A stretch of DNA of 64,000 nt from Sphingobacterium zeae (GTDB lineage Bacteria > Bacteroidota > Bacteroidia > Sphingobacteriales > Sphingobacteriaceae): assembly GCF_030818895.1 (NCBI RefSeq), contig NZ_JAUTBA010000001.1:4588001-4652000 (forward strand), read 5' to 3'. Every line of letters starts with the position of its first letter. Position 1 is the stretch's first letter. Below are positions 28,810 through 39,015 of this stretch, one piece after another. The notes beneath the pieces are model-generated. The model did not search any database. It worked only from the letters and a program-made list of their open reading frames with translations, and was not told where the DNA came from. A program made the translations under genes and the position numbers.

Positions 28810-30048
28810 ATGATGAAAGTACCACATATTAAAACATTCTTTATCATGCCCTTGCTTAGCATGGCCATGCTTTCTTTCCTTTGCTGTTCAAAGAGTGATG
28901 ATTATAAAAAGTACCTGGAAGGCGGTGAAATTTCCTACACCGGCAAAATTGATTCCGTAAAGGTCTTCTCGGGTAAAGAGCGCGTCTATATTACTGGATT
29001 ATTTATGGCAGACCCCAAAGTGGAGCGTCTCAAAATATACTGGGATAATCGGCAAGATTCGACTGAGGTAAAAGTCAATCGTACAGCAGGCGTAGATACC
29101 TTAAAAATTTCGCTCAAGATAAGCGAAGGGGTACACAATTTTGAACTTATCACCTACGACGCCCAAGGCAACAAGTCGCTAAGTGTATTTAAGACTGGCG
29201 TGTCTTATGGTGAACGATTTAGTTCAGGTCTTATCAACAGACCAATGTATGCTGTTGATTATTTCGCAGGAGATCAAAAAACCACCGTCAATTGGGGGGG
29301 GATCGATCTGACCAGCGGTGCTCAGTTTACGGAAGTGGAGTATACCAATACTTCAGGTAAATTGATTATACAAAGAGACTCCATTAAACTTGGCAAAAGC
29401 ATTTTAGCAGACTTTATGCCTGGCAAACCACTGCGCTACCGTACATTATTTGTTCCGGATTCCTTAAGTATCGACACATTCTACACCAATTATTCCGCAA
29501 ATATATCGCCAAAAGAGGTCTATCTAAAAAACATGAACTTTCCTTTCGAGACTTCGGCCATGGGCGGCGATCGCTGGGGTACACCGGCTGTGTGGCTTGT
29601 GAATGATGCGGCAAAGAACTTCAAGACAGCTGACGGCAAATATTATGGCGGAATTGAGATTCGGGATAAAAAAGCCTGTTTATCTTTGGAAGCCGGTTGG
29701 TGGCAATGGGCCTCACCCTCACCCAACTTAGCGCCGATAGTTAATGGTAAGATCTATCAAACAACCAACCTACAGCCCGGAAAATATCGTTTTACAGTCT
29801 CAAAGATTGACAAAGGCAGCGCAGGTGTCGTTCACCTCATCGCCGCAAAAGGCAATGCCTTACCCGATCAATCCGCCTTGAATACAGCCTTAGGCTTTCA
29901 AACCCTATCTGGAAGCAGTGCAATATTCGAATTTACCGTAACAGAAGCGGGACCTGTAACCTTAGGTTTTCTAGGAAACATGAATGGAACCGCTTCAGAC
30001 GGCTCTTATTTTAAAGTCTCTGGCAATATGATCTTTGAAAAATTATAA
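28810..30048 (+). CDS. DUF4998-family surface lipoprotein
   Basis: 412 aa, lipoprotein signal with cysteines at 25-26 (LSFLCCS). The N-terminal region (about 30-225) has the DUF4998 pattern YLEGGEISYTGKIDSVKV, followed by KVERLKIYWDN and GVHNFELITYDAQGNKS. The C-terminal part (about 235-412) is a beta-sandwich that may be a carbohydrate-binding module (WWQWASPSP, then QPGKYRFTVS). Such proteins commonly accompany SusC/D pairs with DUF4959 lipoproteins. It lies 27 bases after the previous gene and 8 bases before the next. Confidence 0.8.
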   Translation: MMKVPHIKTFFIMPLLSMAMLSFLCCSKSDDYKKYLEGGEISYTGKIDSVKVFSGKERVYITGLFMADPKVERLKIYWDNRQDSTEVKVNRTAGVDTLKISLKISEGVHNFELITYDAQGNKSLSVFKTGVSYGERFSSGLINRPMYAVDYFAGDQKTTVNWGGIDLTSGAQFTEVEYTNTSGKLIIQRDSIKLGKSILADFMPGKPLRYRTLFVPDSLSIDTFYTNYSANISPKEVYLKNMNFPFETSAMGGDRWGTPAVWLVNDAAKNFKTADGKYYGGIEIRDKKACLSLEAGWWQWASPSPNLAPIVNGKIYQTTNLQPGKYRFTVSKIDKGSAGVVHLIAAKGNALPDQSALNTALGFQTLSGSSAIFEFTVTEAGPVTLGFLGNMNGTASDGSYFKVSGNMIFEKL

Positions 30049-30056
30049 CCAAATAG

Positions 30057-31283
30057 ATGAATAGATTAGTTTATTATGTCTTTTTTACAGCCTGCACTTT
30101 AGCAGGTTGTAAAAAAGCTACTCCCGAAAGCAGTATGGTAAAGCCTACGGAAAAAACGGATGATAGCGCGCTTGCTGAGCTTGGTAAATTAGCCTTTTCC
30201 AATATCACCACTACAGGTGCTATGATTACAGGAAAAGTGCTCAACAAAGGTGGTGCACTTGTTACCAGTCGTGGCATCTGCTGGAGTAAAGATCCGAATC
30301 CGACAATCGACAATAATCCGATGGAAGCAACTTCCAGTAAAGGTTCTGGTGAATTTAGTGTGGCACTAACATCCCTTGCCCCCTCGCAAACATACTACAT
30401 TAGACCTTACGCCAAAAATAAGGGCGGAATTGCTTACGGCGAACAACAGGTATTGACCACTGCCGATATACAATCGGTTACCTTTGGCACTAATCCGATC
30501 TTTATTGTGGGATCATCAATGGCTTATTATGACGTTAATATTATTAGTAGCGGCGGTGGCGCCATTACGGAAAGAGGCATATGTTGGAGCCTACAAGAAA
30601 AACCGACTTTAAATGATCACAAAGTGACGAACGGTTCGAAAGGTACTGGAAAATTTAGGCTAGGTATAGTCAATCTTAATCCAAGCACGAACTATCATTT
30701 ACGCGCTTATGCAATCAACGAAACCGGTGTAAGCTACGGTCCAGATATTGCGTTCCATACGATTGCTAAGGGTAAAGTAACTTATACGTTTAATAAAGCC
30801 GATAACCCTACGGCGCAACAACTTGCTGCTTATCAACGTTTGCAAGTAGCCCTCGACAGTGCAGTGTGGTATGTCAATAATTATACCTCTGCTACCAAAC
30901 ACATTTATCTCAACTACGATCCAGGCGTACCGACAGCCGACGCTAACAATGAGGGTTGGATGCGATTTGGTTCGGGTGAAGGATACCAAAATATCCGTAC
31001 CATGTTGCATGAGATGAATCATACCTTGGGTACTGGAACGACCAGCTGGTGGTCGCAGGCCATTGTAAATGGCAAATATAGTTTGGGAAATGCCAACAAA
31101 ATGCTAAAGATGATCACTTTAGATGAATCAGTCGTGCTTAGTGGCGATAGCATGCATTGGTGGCCTTATGGCTTAAATCAAAATTCAGAAGTCAGTTCTA
31201 GTTGGGACTACGTCTACAATTGCCTGATCATAGAAGCTATGCGGAAAGACGGTATGACCAGTCACAGTGGAGCTTATCAATAG
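30057..31283 (+). CDS. Lipoprotein with two FN3-like repeats and an HEMNH metalloprotease-like domain
   Basis: 408 aa lipoprotein (C18 in TLAGCK). Two tandem fibronectin-like repeats of the Bacteroidota surface type (about 45-136 and 140-236) share SRGICWSKDPNPT / ERGICWSLQEKPT and YYIRPYAKNKGGIAYG / YHLRAYAINETGVSYG. The C-terminal domain (about 240-408) has MLHEMNHTLGTG with HExxH at 318-322, then WW and MHWWPYGLN, suggesting a zinc-binding catalytic or binding site. It is the last gene of the PUL B operon. A protease-like module is unusual there. Glycan binding with a structural metal is an alternative. Confidence 0.65.
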   Translation: MNRLVYYVFFTACTLAGCKKATPESSMVKPTEKTDDSALAELGKLAFSNITTTGAMITGKVLNKGGALVTSRGICWSKDPNPTIDNNPMEATSSKGSGEFSVALTSLAPSQTYYIRPYAKNKGGIAYGEQQVLTTADIQSVTFGTNPIFIVGSSMAYYDVNIISSGGGAITERGICWSLQEKPTLNDHKVTNGSKGTGKFRLGIVNLNPSTNYHLRAYAINETGVSYGPDIAFHTIAKGKVTYTFNKADNPTAQQLAAYQRLQVALDSAVWYVNNYTSATKHIYLNYDPGVPTADANNEGWMRFGSGEGYQNIRTMLHEMNHTLGTGTTSWWSQAIVNGKYSLGNANKMLKMITLDESVVLSGDSMHWWPYGLNQNSEVSSSWDYVYNCLIIEAMRKDGMTSHSGAYQ

Positions 31284-31301
31284 CAAGCTAGCTGTATAAA
31301 A

Positions 31302-31349
31302 AGAGCAGAAATACAGGATTTCTCATGAGAGTTACTGTTTTTCTGCTCT
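31302..31349. terminator. Bidirectional terminator between PUL B and hybrid regulator 2
   Basis: AGAGCAGAAA (31302-31311) pairs perfectly with TTTCTGCTCT (31340-31349) around a 28-base loop, flanked by A-rich and T-rich tracts on both sides. It sits between the convergent stops at 31283 and 31376. Confidence 0.75.
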
Positions 31350-31375
31350 ATTATTTTTTAGATAATCCGTCACAT

Positions 31376-34300
31376 TTAACTCTTATTATCGGACAAATTT
31401 CCGAGGTGGCTATACCGCTTTCGGTATTCAGAGGGCGAACAACCAAAGATTTTGGAAAAATGCTGTCTAAAATGTTTTATATCCTTAAAGCCTACTTGAT
31501 AAGCGGTTTCATTAATATTCGTTTTATTGCTAATCAGCAATTGCGCTGCGCGGCGCATCCGGATATAACGGATAAATTCATTAGCAGATTTACCTGAAAT
31601 AGACTTTATTCTTCTATACATATTGGAATGGCTCATACCTAGCTCGTCGGCAAGCATTTTTACCGTAAAATTTTCATTCAATAAATGCTTTTCAACTACC
31701 GCGATAGCGCGTTGAAGAAAATCTTTAAAGGCTGTAGGAACCTGATGATCTTTGGACTGCAACGTGATTTCACTGTAAAAATAGGTATGCAATCTATTTT
31801 TGTTTTCTATCAGACTTTCCACACGTGCCACGAGTAACTCTTTATCAAAAGGTTTAACGATATAGTCATCTGCTCCAACTTCGATCCCTTTTAATTTAAC
31901 ATCAAAAGACGAACTTGCAGTTAACAAAATAATAGGGACATGGCTCCGCTTTGTATTGCTCTTCATATGTTTGCAGAGATCGATTCCAGAGTCTCCACCC
32001 ATCATGATATCACTGATGACGATACTTGGTTCTATTTTTTCTAACACAGTTATTGCCATTTCTGCACTGTCTGCTTTAATAACCTGATATTTGTCAGAAA
32101 AGACTCCAGCAATATAGTTTAACATATCTTCATTATCATCTACAATTAGTATTTTCTCCTGCATATCATCTTCATACCACTCGTCAAGTGGTTGTCGTTT
32201 TTTTGGATAGATTGAAGGTGTATGCTCAAGCTTATCTTCTTCCGCAGAAGAAAGATATCCATAAGCAGCCTGTTGTAATTCGACAGTTGGCTCCACCGTC
32301 GCTGAGCTGACCTGATGAATCGGCAATCGTATTGTAAAAGTAGCTCCAGCTTTTGGATTTGCAGTATATTCCAATTTACCTTCGTGCAGCGTAATAAATT
32401 TTTTCACAAAAAACAGTCCGATTCCAAAACCATCTGCGCTTTGGTTGAATAGGTTAAAATTACGTTTAAAAGGTTTAAAAATTTCTTCTGTTAAATGGGT
32501 TGGATAACCCTGTCCAGAATCGATGATATCACAGATCAATTCGGATTTTAGACGGCTCACTTTAACAGCGACAGATCCTCCTTTGTCTGTATATTTAAGC
32601 GCATTTTGAAGTAAATTGATGAAACAGATTTCCAGTTTTTCATAATCTGCATTTATAATTAGTTTTTCAATAGTTGTATCAAATGAGTAAGTGATGTTTC
32701 GAGCACTGGCCAATTGCCTAAAAGATTCAAAGGCCTCTCGCCAAACCGCTATAATGTCAAAAACCTTACTTGCGAGTTCGTCTAAATTACCATCAGATTT
32801 TCTAAACAAAAGAAGTTTATCCGCTAGGTTTAACAATCGCTTGGAATGATTGTAAATAGAAAGTAGCTCGTCTGAATCTGTCATATTCTTTTTTGACTTG
32901 ACGACAATATCTTTGATCGGATTTACAATAAGGGTCAATGGAGTCCTGATCTCGTGGACAATATGGGTAAAAAATGCCAGTTTATCTTCGAGTAATTCGT
33001 GTTCTTTATCACGTTCAAACTCAGCAGTCTTTACTTTATAGAGCAACAACGCTTTATTCTCCCTATACCTATTATAAAAAAAGAGTACCGCAGCGAGTAG
33101 CAAAAAGTATCCTAGATATGCCCAAAAACTTCGGTACCAAGGGGGCAAAACTTCTATATCGATAATTCGTTCCGTCGGATTCCATTCGCCATTTGCATTG
33201 GTTGATCTAATATGTAATTTGTATGTACCTTCTCTGAGATTAGAGTAATAGGCTGTACGTTGTTTATTGACGTAATTCCAATCCTTGTCCCAACCTTCCA
33301 AATAATAGGCGTAGTCGATCCTATCCGAAAAACTAAAGTCCAATGCTGCATAGGAAAATGATAATACGGCCTTATCAAATGGTATTTTTAGATGCTTTAC
33401 ATCATTTAAAGCAATTTGCCTCTCCTGCCCACTTTGTTCATACGCCATATTATCGATACTTAATCGGGTCAATTTTAACGAAGGAAAACTGGTCTTAAAC
33501 AATACATCCTTAGGTCTAATGATATTGAAACCACGGATACCCCCAAAAATCAACTGATCATCGTGCAATTTGATGGCAGCATTGTAATTAAATTGGTTAC
33601 TTTGGAGACCGTCTGACTGGTAGAAGTTTTGAAATGTCTTTTTTCGTAAATCCAATTTGGAGAGTCCGTCGAGTGAAGATATCCACATGTTACCTTGTGC
33701 ATCCTGTAAGCCATTTAACAACGTATTACTAACAAGTCCATCTTTTTCGGTATAGCGCTTATAGTTCATTGTATTTAAGTTCAGATGTAAAAGTCCGCCC
33801 CCTTCAGTGCCAAGCCAGAGAAAGCCATTTTCTGTTTGTTGGATAAAACGAATTGGAGTACCGATCTGATAACTCTTGTATTTCATCGTACGTAAGTCCA
33901 GTCGAAATAAGGAATTCCAGGATCCCATCCACAAGGTAGCATCCTTATCTTCGTAAAACGTCAACACGTCATTTATTGGTAAATCGAGATATTTAAACTG
34001 ATCTGTGATGGTATCTAAGCGATAGACATTTCCATTGGCAAGGGTTGAAGCCCAAAATGTACCCCTACTGTCTTTAAATAAACGCCATACAGCATTATTT
34101 GCGTAGGGCGTATTCGGATAGTAACAGCTATAATGCTTTATTTCGCCTGTTTTTGCGTTTAATTTTACAATTCCCATATCATAGGTTCCAATCCACAACT
34201 GGCCATTTTGATGCTGAATCAAGGATGTTATAAAAGAAGGTTTGCTCTGCAAAGGAGCTGAATAGGTATAATTAACCAAATGGCCTTCTGCTATACTCCA

Positions 34301-35428
34301 TTTATATAATCCATCCCCGTCAGTTCCTATCCAAATATGATCGCGATCGGCCTGTTCAAATGATAAAATAAAATCGGTGGTATTTACCCGTTGGCTATTG
34401 GGAATAAGTTTAAATGATTGAAATCTTCTTTTTACCGGATCCACAATATTGACCCCACCCCTTAGGGTGCCAATCCAGATCCGATCATCTTTATCTTCCC
34501 AAACAGCAAACACAGATCGGCTGGTTAATTGTTTTTGGTCAAATCCAATATACTCTTCGAAAGTTTGTGTTGTGGTGTTAAATTTTTGAATGCCCGCACC
34601 ATCGGTACATATCCACAGCTTTTTGTCTTTTCCAAAATAAAGGTTAACGATAGCTTTTCGATACGTATCGTAGTTATATTGTTCAAACTCGCCCGTTTTT
34701 ATATGATAACAATTAATTTTTTGATAACTGGCAAACCAAACATCTCCCTTTGTTGACACAGCCATTGTTGTCGATTGGAAATCACCTTGCTTTACAATTG
34801 AAAAACTGTTCTTTTTGCTATCATAATATGCCAAACCAAGATGATCTATGATTGCCCAAATTCCAGCATCAGCTGATTTGCAGATAGCTGAAACACGATA
34901 GTCAAAATCCTTTTGGCCAGCATATTGTAAAGGTATCCTACTCGCAATACTTCCATCCTTCGTTTCCTCAATTTTAAAAAGCCCTTTAGATCCGCCTTGT
35001 AAAAATAACTGACCTAGCATATCCTTCTCTATTTGATGAATCGGAAAATTTAGAAGTTTATTTTCTCTCTGCGAATGCACCAACACTTGCTTACAAACTG
35101 AACGATTGGCATCTATGACTGCCAATCCACTTTTGGTCGCTACATATAACTGAGCGGAAGCACTTTCGGCAATCGCGGTTACACGATTGTCGGGAATTGT
35201 ATTATTAGATAATGGGTCATTTTTAAAAACTTTAAATTCATATCCATCGTAACGATTTAGGCCATTGGATGTTCCAAACCACATAAACCCATCCCTATCC
35301 TGAAAGATAGCCGTTACAAAATCGTTTGAAAGTCCTTTATCAATGCCTAAATAAGCGATAGATGATTGGCACCATACAACATGAATCGGCAAGAGGAATC
35401 CGAGAAGGATCAAGTAGACGTTTTTCAT
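31376..35428 (-). CDS. Hybrid two-component system sensor/AraC regulator (HTCS 2)
   Basis: 1350 aa. Signal peptide (ends near VVWCQ), about fourteen propeller repeats (DGFMWFGTSNGLNRYDGYEF, DRIWIGTLRGGVNI), a Y_Y_Y domain (about 690-750), a membrane segment (about 765-785), and HisKA with H825 in IVHEIRTPLTL. HATPase follows (NLLQNALKYTDKGG, GFGIGLFFVKKF), then a receiver domain with D1140 in VISDIMMG and an AraC HTH ending INETAYQVGFKDIKHFRQHFSKIFG. It faces PUL B and is its likely activator. All catalytic motifs are intact. Two such regulators within 21 kb suggest two different inducers. Confidence 0.93.
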   Translation of the reverse strand: MKNVYLILLGFLLPIHVVWCQSSIAYLGIDKGLSNDFVTAIFQDRDGFMWFGTSNGLNRYDGYEFKVFKNDPLSNNTIPDNRVTAIAESASAQLYVATKSGLAVIDANRSVCKQVLVHSQRENKLLNFPIHQIEKDMLGQLFLQGGSKGLFKIEETKDGSIASRIPLQYAGQKDFDYRVSAICKSADAGIWAIIDHLGLAYYDSKKNSFSIVKQGDFQSTTMAVSTKGDVWFASYQKINCYHIKTGEFEQYNYDTYRKAIVNLYFGKDKKLWICTDGAGIQKFNTTTQTFEEYIGFDQKQLTSRSVFAVWEDKDDRIWIGTLRGGVNIVDPVKRRFQSFKLIPNSQRVNTTDFILSFEQADRDHIWIGTDGDGLYKWSIAEGHLVNYTYSAPLQSKPSFITSLIQHQNGQLWIGTYDMGIVKLNAKTGEIKHYSCYYPNTPYANNAVWRLFKDSRGTFWASTLANGNVYRLDTITDQFKYLDLPINDVLTFYEDKDATLWMGSWNSLFRLDLRTMKYKSYQIGTPIRFIQQTENGFLWLGTEGGGLLHLNLNTMNYKRYTEKDGLVSNTLLNGLQDAQGNMWISSLDGLSKLDLRKKTFQNFYQSDGLQSNQFNYNAAIKLHDDQLIFGGIRGFNIIRPKDVLFKTSFPSLKLTRLSIDNMAYEQSGQERQIALNDVKHLKIPFDKAVLSFSYAALDFSFSDRIDYAYYLEGWDKDWNYVNKQRTAYYSNLREGTYKLHIRSTNANGEWNPTERIIDIEVLPPWYRSFWAYLGYFLLLAAVLFFYNRYRENKALLLYKVKTAEFERDKEHELLEDKLAFFTHIVHEIRTPLTLIVNPIKDIVVKSKKNMTDSDELLSIYNHSKRLLNLADKLLLFRKSDGNLDELASKVFDIIAVWREAFESFRQLASARNITYSFDTTIEKLIINADYEKLEICFINLLQNALKYTDKGGSVAVKVSRLKSELICDIIDSGQGYPTHLTEEIFKPFKRNFNLFNQSADGFGIGLFFVKKFITLHEGKLEYTANPKAGATFTIRLPIHQVSSATVEPTVELQQAAYGYLSSAEEDKLEHTPSIYPKKRQPLDEWYEDDMQEKILIVDDNEDMLNYIAGVFSDKYQVIKADSAEMAITVLEKIEPSIVISDIMMGGDSGIDLCKHMKSNTKRSHVPIILLTASSSFDVKLKGIEVGADDYIVKPFDKELLVARVESLIENKNRLHTYFYSEITLQSKDHQVPTAFKDFLQRAIAVVEKHLLNENFTVKMLADELGMSHSNMYRRIKSISGKSANEFIRYIRMRRAAQLLISNKTNINETAYQVGFKDIKHFRQHFSKIFGCSPSEYRKRYSHLGNLSDNKS

Positions 35429-35757
35429 AAGAAGATTATAATTGTTTTAGTGACACTTAATTTACAAAAAAAACCGTTGATCGACAAATTCGAAATACGA
35501 TATTTATGATCCGATCTGCGCGCTCTTAGGTCGATGTGGTAATTGGGCGCTGGTAATGGTCTAAATACCGCTATCTTATCTTATTTTTTTCGCCAATACA
35601 AATGAAAAAAGCGAGGATAAGACCTCGCTTTTTATCGATCTGTTGCTAACAAAGTCCGATTTTAACGGACTCGTCCATTCATAATCTTACCTATAAAATA
35701 CATTCGGGATAGGCATATAACTACCATTAAATCTGCTGCGACAACTTCTAAGAGGTA
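35429..35757. other. Intergenic region upstream of HTCS 2
   Basis: 329 bases. Apart from the terminator at 35606-35633 there is no gene. The HTCS 2 promoter must lie between 35429 and about 35600; no clear consensus box was found. Confidence 0.45.
35606..35633 (-). terminator. Strong hairpin terminator after the TPR gene
   Basis: AAAAAGCGAGG (35606-35616) pairs perfectly with CCTCGCTTTTT (35623-35633) around a 6-base loop. It is flanked by U-rich runs in both directions and lies 125 bases beyond the stop of the minus-strand TPR gene. Confidence 0.8.
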
Positions 35758-38301
35758 TTACTTCAATCTCTGTAAGCGTTCTTTCGCTGACGGAACAATA
35801 TCATCATCCTTCTCATAGTTTTCAATAACACTTTTCAATGTACTCTTTGCCTGGAAAGTATTGCCTTTGCGCGCATAAGCATCTGCAAGCAATATAAAAC
35901 TCTTGGCTACCCAATATTCTTGTGCTCCCCTATTGTTGATAACGTCAAAAGCAGTTTCCAATGCTTTATCGTATTCCTTACTATCATATTGCAATAGCGC
36001 CACGCGGTAACGCGCCTCTGCGCCAGCAGCTGACTGGCTTTTCAGCGCAGCCAGATTGAATTCTTTCAAGGCAGAAGCTACGTTCTTTTCTTTCAGTAAG
36101 GACCTTCCGTTGTATAAATGGGCTTTTGCAATTTCCTCCTGAGTTGCCCCCGCATAATTCTTGATTAAATTCACGTATTTGGCCACCTGTTCCATATCAC
36201 CAAGTTCGAAATAACACACCATCAGGTTGGTTACCGCATACCCATAGTTCTTTTTATACTCCTCATTGAGTTCTAATTTTTTCAGGTGCACAATAGCCTC
36301 ATTGTATTCCTTGAGGCCTAGATATAAAGCAGCCACTGTTAACAGGGTATTCTCCGTATACTTACTCGTCCAGTCGTTCAGTATAATATTGAGATCGTGC
36401 AGCGCTTCCTGCGGTTGGCCTATACGGTAAGAACTTACACCGCGGATATAACGCGCAAATTTCTCCTGTTTAGGTTTTGGAAATTTGTCGAAATAAGCGT
36501 TGATAGCTTCCACGGCTGCACCGTATTCGCCCCGGGTAAAGAGCGAATGGGCTGCCTGGAAAGCCATATTATCCTGCTCTGCAGGACTCAGATTTCCCAC
36601 ATTAGTACCTACAGCGTAACGAATATAACTCGAAGCGTCTCCCTGATCGAGATAAATATTTTCAATAAAACGCATAGCCTGCTCTGCCTCAGCGGTTCTG
36701 GCATATTTCTCCACTACTTTTTGGAAAGTAACTTTAGCCGCTTCGGGTTCATCATTGTTGTACTGTACAAGCCCAATGGTCATGAGGGCGCGAGGTATAT
36801 AACTACTGCGGGGGTACTTTCCAATCATTCCTTGCAGCCCTTCGAGTGCATTATCATAATCTCCCATCGTAAAATAGGTGTAAGGGATTTCAAAGGCTGC
36901 ATCATCCGCATAATTAGAAGCGGGGAATTGCTTCAGCACAGAACGTAGCGTACTCATCTTCTTTTCATTATCGCCTTGCAGACCAAAGATGATACCACGC
37001 TGGAAAAAGGCATAGTCCTGATTAGGTGCTTTGCTGTTGATCAGCTGGTCATAATATTTGTTTGCGCGGCTGTAGTTGCGCAGACAAAGATACGAATCAC
37101 CCAGTCGGGCGATGACGTCATACCGTATATCCTGATCAACTGTACTTCCACCGGCAGTTAGAAAGCGTTCAAAATAATCTGCCGCCAGTGCAAAACGATT
37201 ATTTCGATAGGCTGCATAAGCAAGTCCATAATTGGCATAATTGTATACCTCATTATTTCGAGCAGCGGGCAAACCTAGGAAACGGGAAAAGTTTTCCACG
37301 GCTTCCCCGAATTTACGCACTTCATACATCGCCTCGGCCTTCCAATAGGTGGCAAGAGCAGCCATTTCAGCATTGGCTGGAAACTTTTCCGATCGCATAA
37401 ACATCGATATGCTGTTTTCGAAAGCGCGCTCGTTATAAAACTCCAGTCCGCGGTAGTAAGTTACCTTTTGATAGATCGCATTGACTTCCCGTCCGCGTTC
37501 CTTTAGCGATTCAAGCATGCTAACGCCAGCATGGAAGTTGGTGGTCCCACGTAGAATTTCAGCGGATAGTGTTTCGGCACTTTCCTTTCTTTTTAAACCC
37601 GGATCGACAGGTTTCACTTCTTGGGCAATATATTTTTCGAGGACTCTTTGCGCAGCCTGGGTAGAATCCATTTCGAGCAGAACTTTGGCATAGTTAAACA
37701 GCGCATCGGCTTTTACTTGTCTGTCGAGGTCCAATTTTGTCACTTTCACAAAGGCATCTCGGGCAGCTTGTTTGTTACCGGTTTCCAAAGCAATATGTCC
37801 TAAAGTCATAATTGCACCCTGATAAAAGGCGTCCGAAGATTTCATTGCCTCCAGCATACCACTGGCTCTTTTGTATTCGCCAGCCCCATAGGCCAGGTAG
37901 CTGATGCGATAATTATCAATATTACTTTGCGAAGCGTCTGGATGACGTTTCATCAATTCATGATAATACGCTTGCTTATATTTTTGCCACGCTAAATAAG
38001 TGGTGGTAGCAATCTGACGTAATTCCGTCTCTATAGCGTCACGATTGATACGCTTCATATCCGGGCTCCGACGTACCTTGACGGCATCGGCCAGCATAGG
38101 CCGGTAATCGCGTACAACCTCAATGGAATCCATCGTTTGAACTTCTCCGCTACTTCTTTGCTCAATAGGTTGCTGCTTCTCTTTTTTATCTTTCTGCTGT
38201 TTCTCTACTTCCTGTGCATACCCGGTAGCCAGCAGAGCTGAAAGCGTCCCAGTAAACAAGTATTTAAGGTAATTATGACCGATTCTTTCTTTCAATATCA
38301 T
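35758..38301 (-). CDS. Exported TPR-repeat protein (847 aa)
   Basis: A signal peptide (residues 1-29, ending GYAQ) precedes a charged glutamine/lysine stretch. Next come a short conserved segment MDSIEVVRDYRPMLADAVKV and then about twenty tetratricopeptide repeats over most of the chain (for example YGLAYAAYRNNRFALAADYFERFL, FEIPYTYFTMGDYDNALEGL). TPR solenoids of this size in Bacteroidota are periplasmic or outer-membrane scaffolds. The 'VVRDYRP' segment resembles peptides that occur next to plug-like regions in outer-membrane proteins. No enzymatic motif is visible. It is a single-gene unit with its own terminator. Confidence 0.8.
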   Translation of the reverse strand: MILKERIGHNYLKYLFTGTLSALLATGYAQEVEKQQKDKKEKQQPIEQRSSGEVQTMDSIEVVRDYRPMLADAVKVRRSPDMKRINRDAIETELRQIATTTYLAWQKYKQAYYHELMKRHPDASQSNIDNYRISYLAYGAGEYKRASGMLEAMKSSDAFYQGAIMTLGHIALETGNKQAARDAFVKVTKLDLDRQVKADALFNYAKVLLEMDSTQAAQRVLEKYIAQEVKPVDPGLKRKESAETLSAEILRGTTNFHAGVSMLESLKERGREVNAIYQKVTYYRGLEFYNERAFENSISMFMRSEKFPANAEMAALATYWKAEAMYEVRKFGEAVENFSRFLGLPAARNNEVYNYANYGLAYAAYRNNRFALAADYFERFLTAGGSTVDQDIRYDVIARLGDSYLCLRNYSRANKYYDQLINSKAPNQDYAFFQRGIIFGLQGDNEKKMSTLRSVLKQFPASNYADDAAFEIPYTYFTMGDYDNALEGLQGMIGKYPRSSYIPRALMTIGLVQYNNDEPEAAKVTFQKVVEKYARTAEAEQAMRFIENIYLDQGDASSYIRYAVGTNVGNLSPAEQDNMAFQAAHSLFTRGEYGAAVEAINAYFDKFPKPKQEKFARYIRGVSSYRIGQPQEALHDLNIILNDWTSKYTENTLLTVAALYLGLKEYNEAIVHLKKLELNEEYKKNYGYAVTNLMVCYFELGDMEQVAKYVNLIKNYAGATQEEIAKAHLYNGRSLLKEKNVASALKEFNLAALKSQSAAGAEARYRVALLQYDSKEYDKALETAFDVINNRGAQEYWVAKSFILLADAYARKGNTFQAKSTLKSVIENYEKDDDIVPSAKERLQRLK

Positions 38302-38568
38302 TATTCATCCGTATTTCTGAATTTTTCCAAACGTTCCTTTGCCGAGGAGACAATAGGGTATCCCTAATCAGTATATTCAAAACTAAAGAATTCAAACCAC
38401 ATTTGGTAATTTCAAATCTTATATACTTTATTATAAGGATTTACAACCCGACCCGATGCCCATTGCCCAATCGGCAATCGTCCTTACACAATAATGGAGC
38501 CAAGAAGAAAAAATAAGAACCACATCAGTAATGTCGCGCTACAACCTATAATGACGTTAGGTATAGGC

Positions 38569-39015
38569 TTATTGATACGAATGAAATGATTTTGACACTT
38601 GCCAACTGCCACTCTCATACACCAAAGTCACTAGGTCAGTCATGCTAAAGCTGTCAAATTTCAATACAATTTTTGCAATCAGATAATCTCCAGATTTTTC
38701 GACTATCTTGATCTGCGTTTTGCAATTCAAAATTTCACCCTGTTGTTTATTCAAACATTCAATCACCGCACGGCGTCCATAGGTATGTATAGTGGAAGTA
38801 TGAATTTTTTGACTGAAATCTTGGGCAAACAATTGCTCTAGCCCAAAAGATGCTCCAGCAGTAGTTACCGCAATATAATGCTGTAAGGCGAATTCTGCTG
38901 TGGAGAGATTAACAGGGACTATTTCTGATTTTGATACTGGTTTTTCAGCCGACATGGCAACTGATGATAAGGCAATTAAAGCTGCTACTGTGAATGTTTT
39001 TACGAATCCTTTCAT
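38569..39015 (-). CDS. Secreted NTF2-like (lumazine-binding-type) protein, 148 aa
   Basis: Signal peptide (1-23, ending VAMSA). The mature part follows the small alpha-plus-beta NTF2/SnoaL pattern: a helical start (STAEFALQHYIAVTTAG), FAQDFSQK, then paired strands, ending LVTLVYESGSWQVSKSFHSY. Members bind small ligands or are secreted with unknown role. No active-site residues can be assigned. A weak TAnnTTTC-like box lies near 39070 on the minus strand. Confidence 0.6.
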   Translation of the reverse strand: MKGFVKTFTVAALIALSSVAMSAEKPVSKSEIVPVNLSTAEFALQHYIAVTTAGASFGLEQLFAQDFSQKIHTSTIHTYGRRAVIECLNKQQGEILNCKTQIKIVEKSGDYLIAKIVLKFDSFSMTDLVTLVYESGSWQVSKSFHSYQ

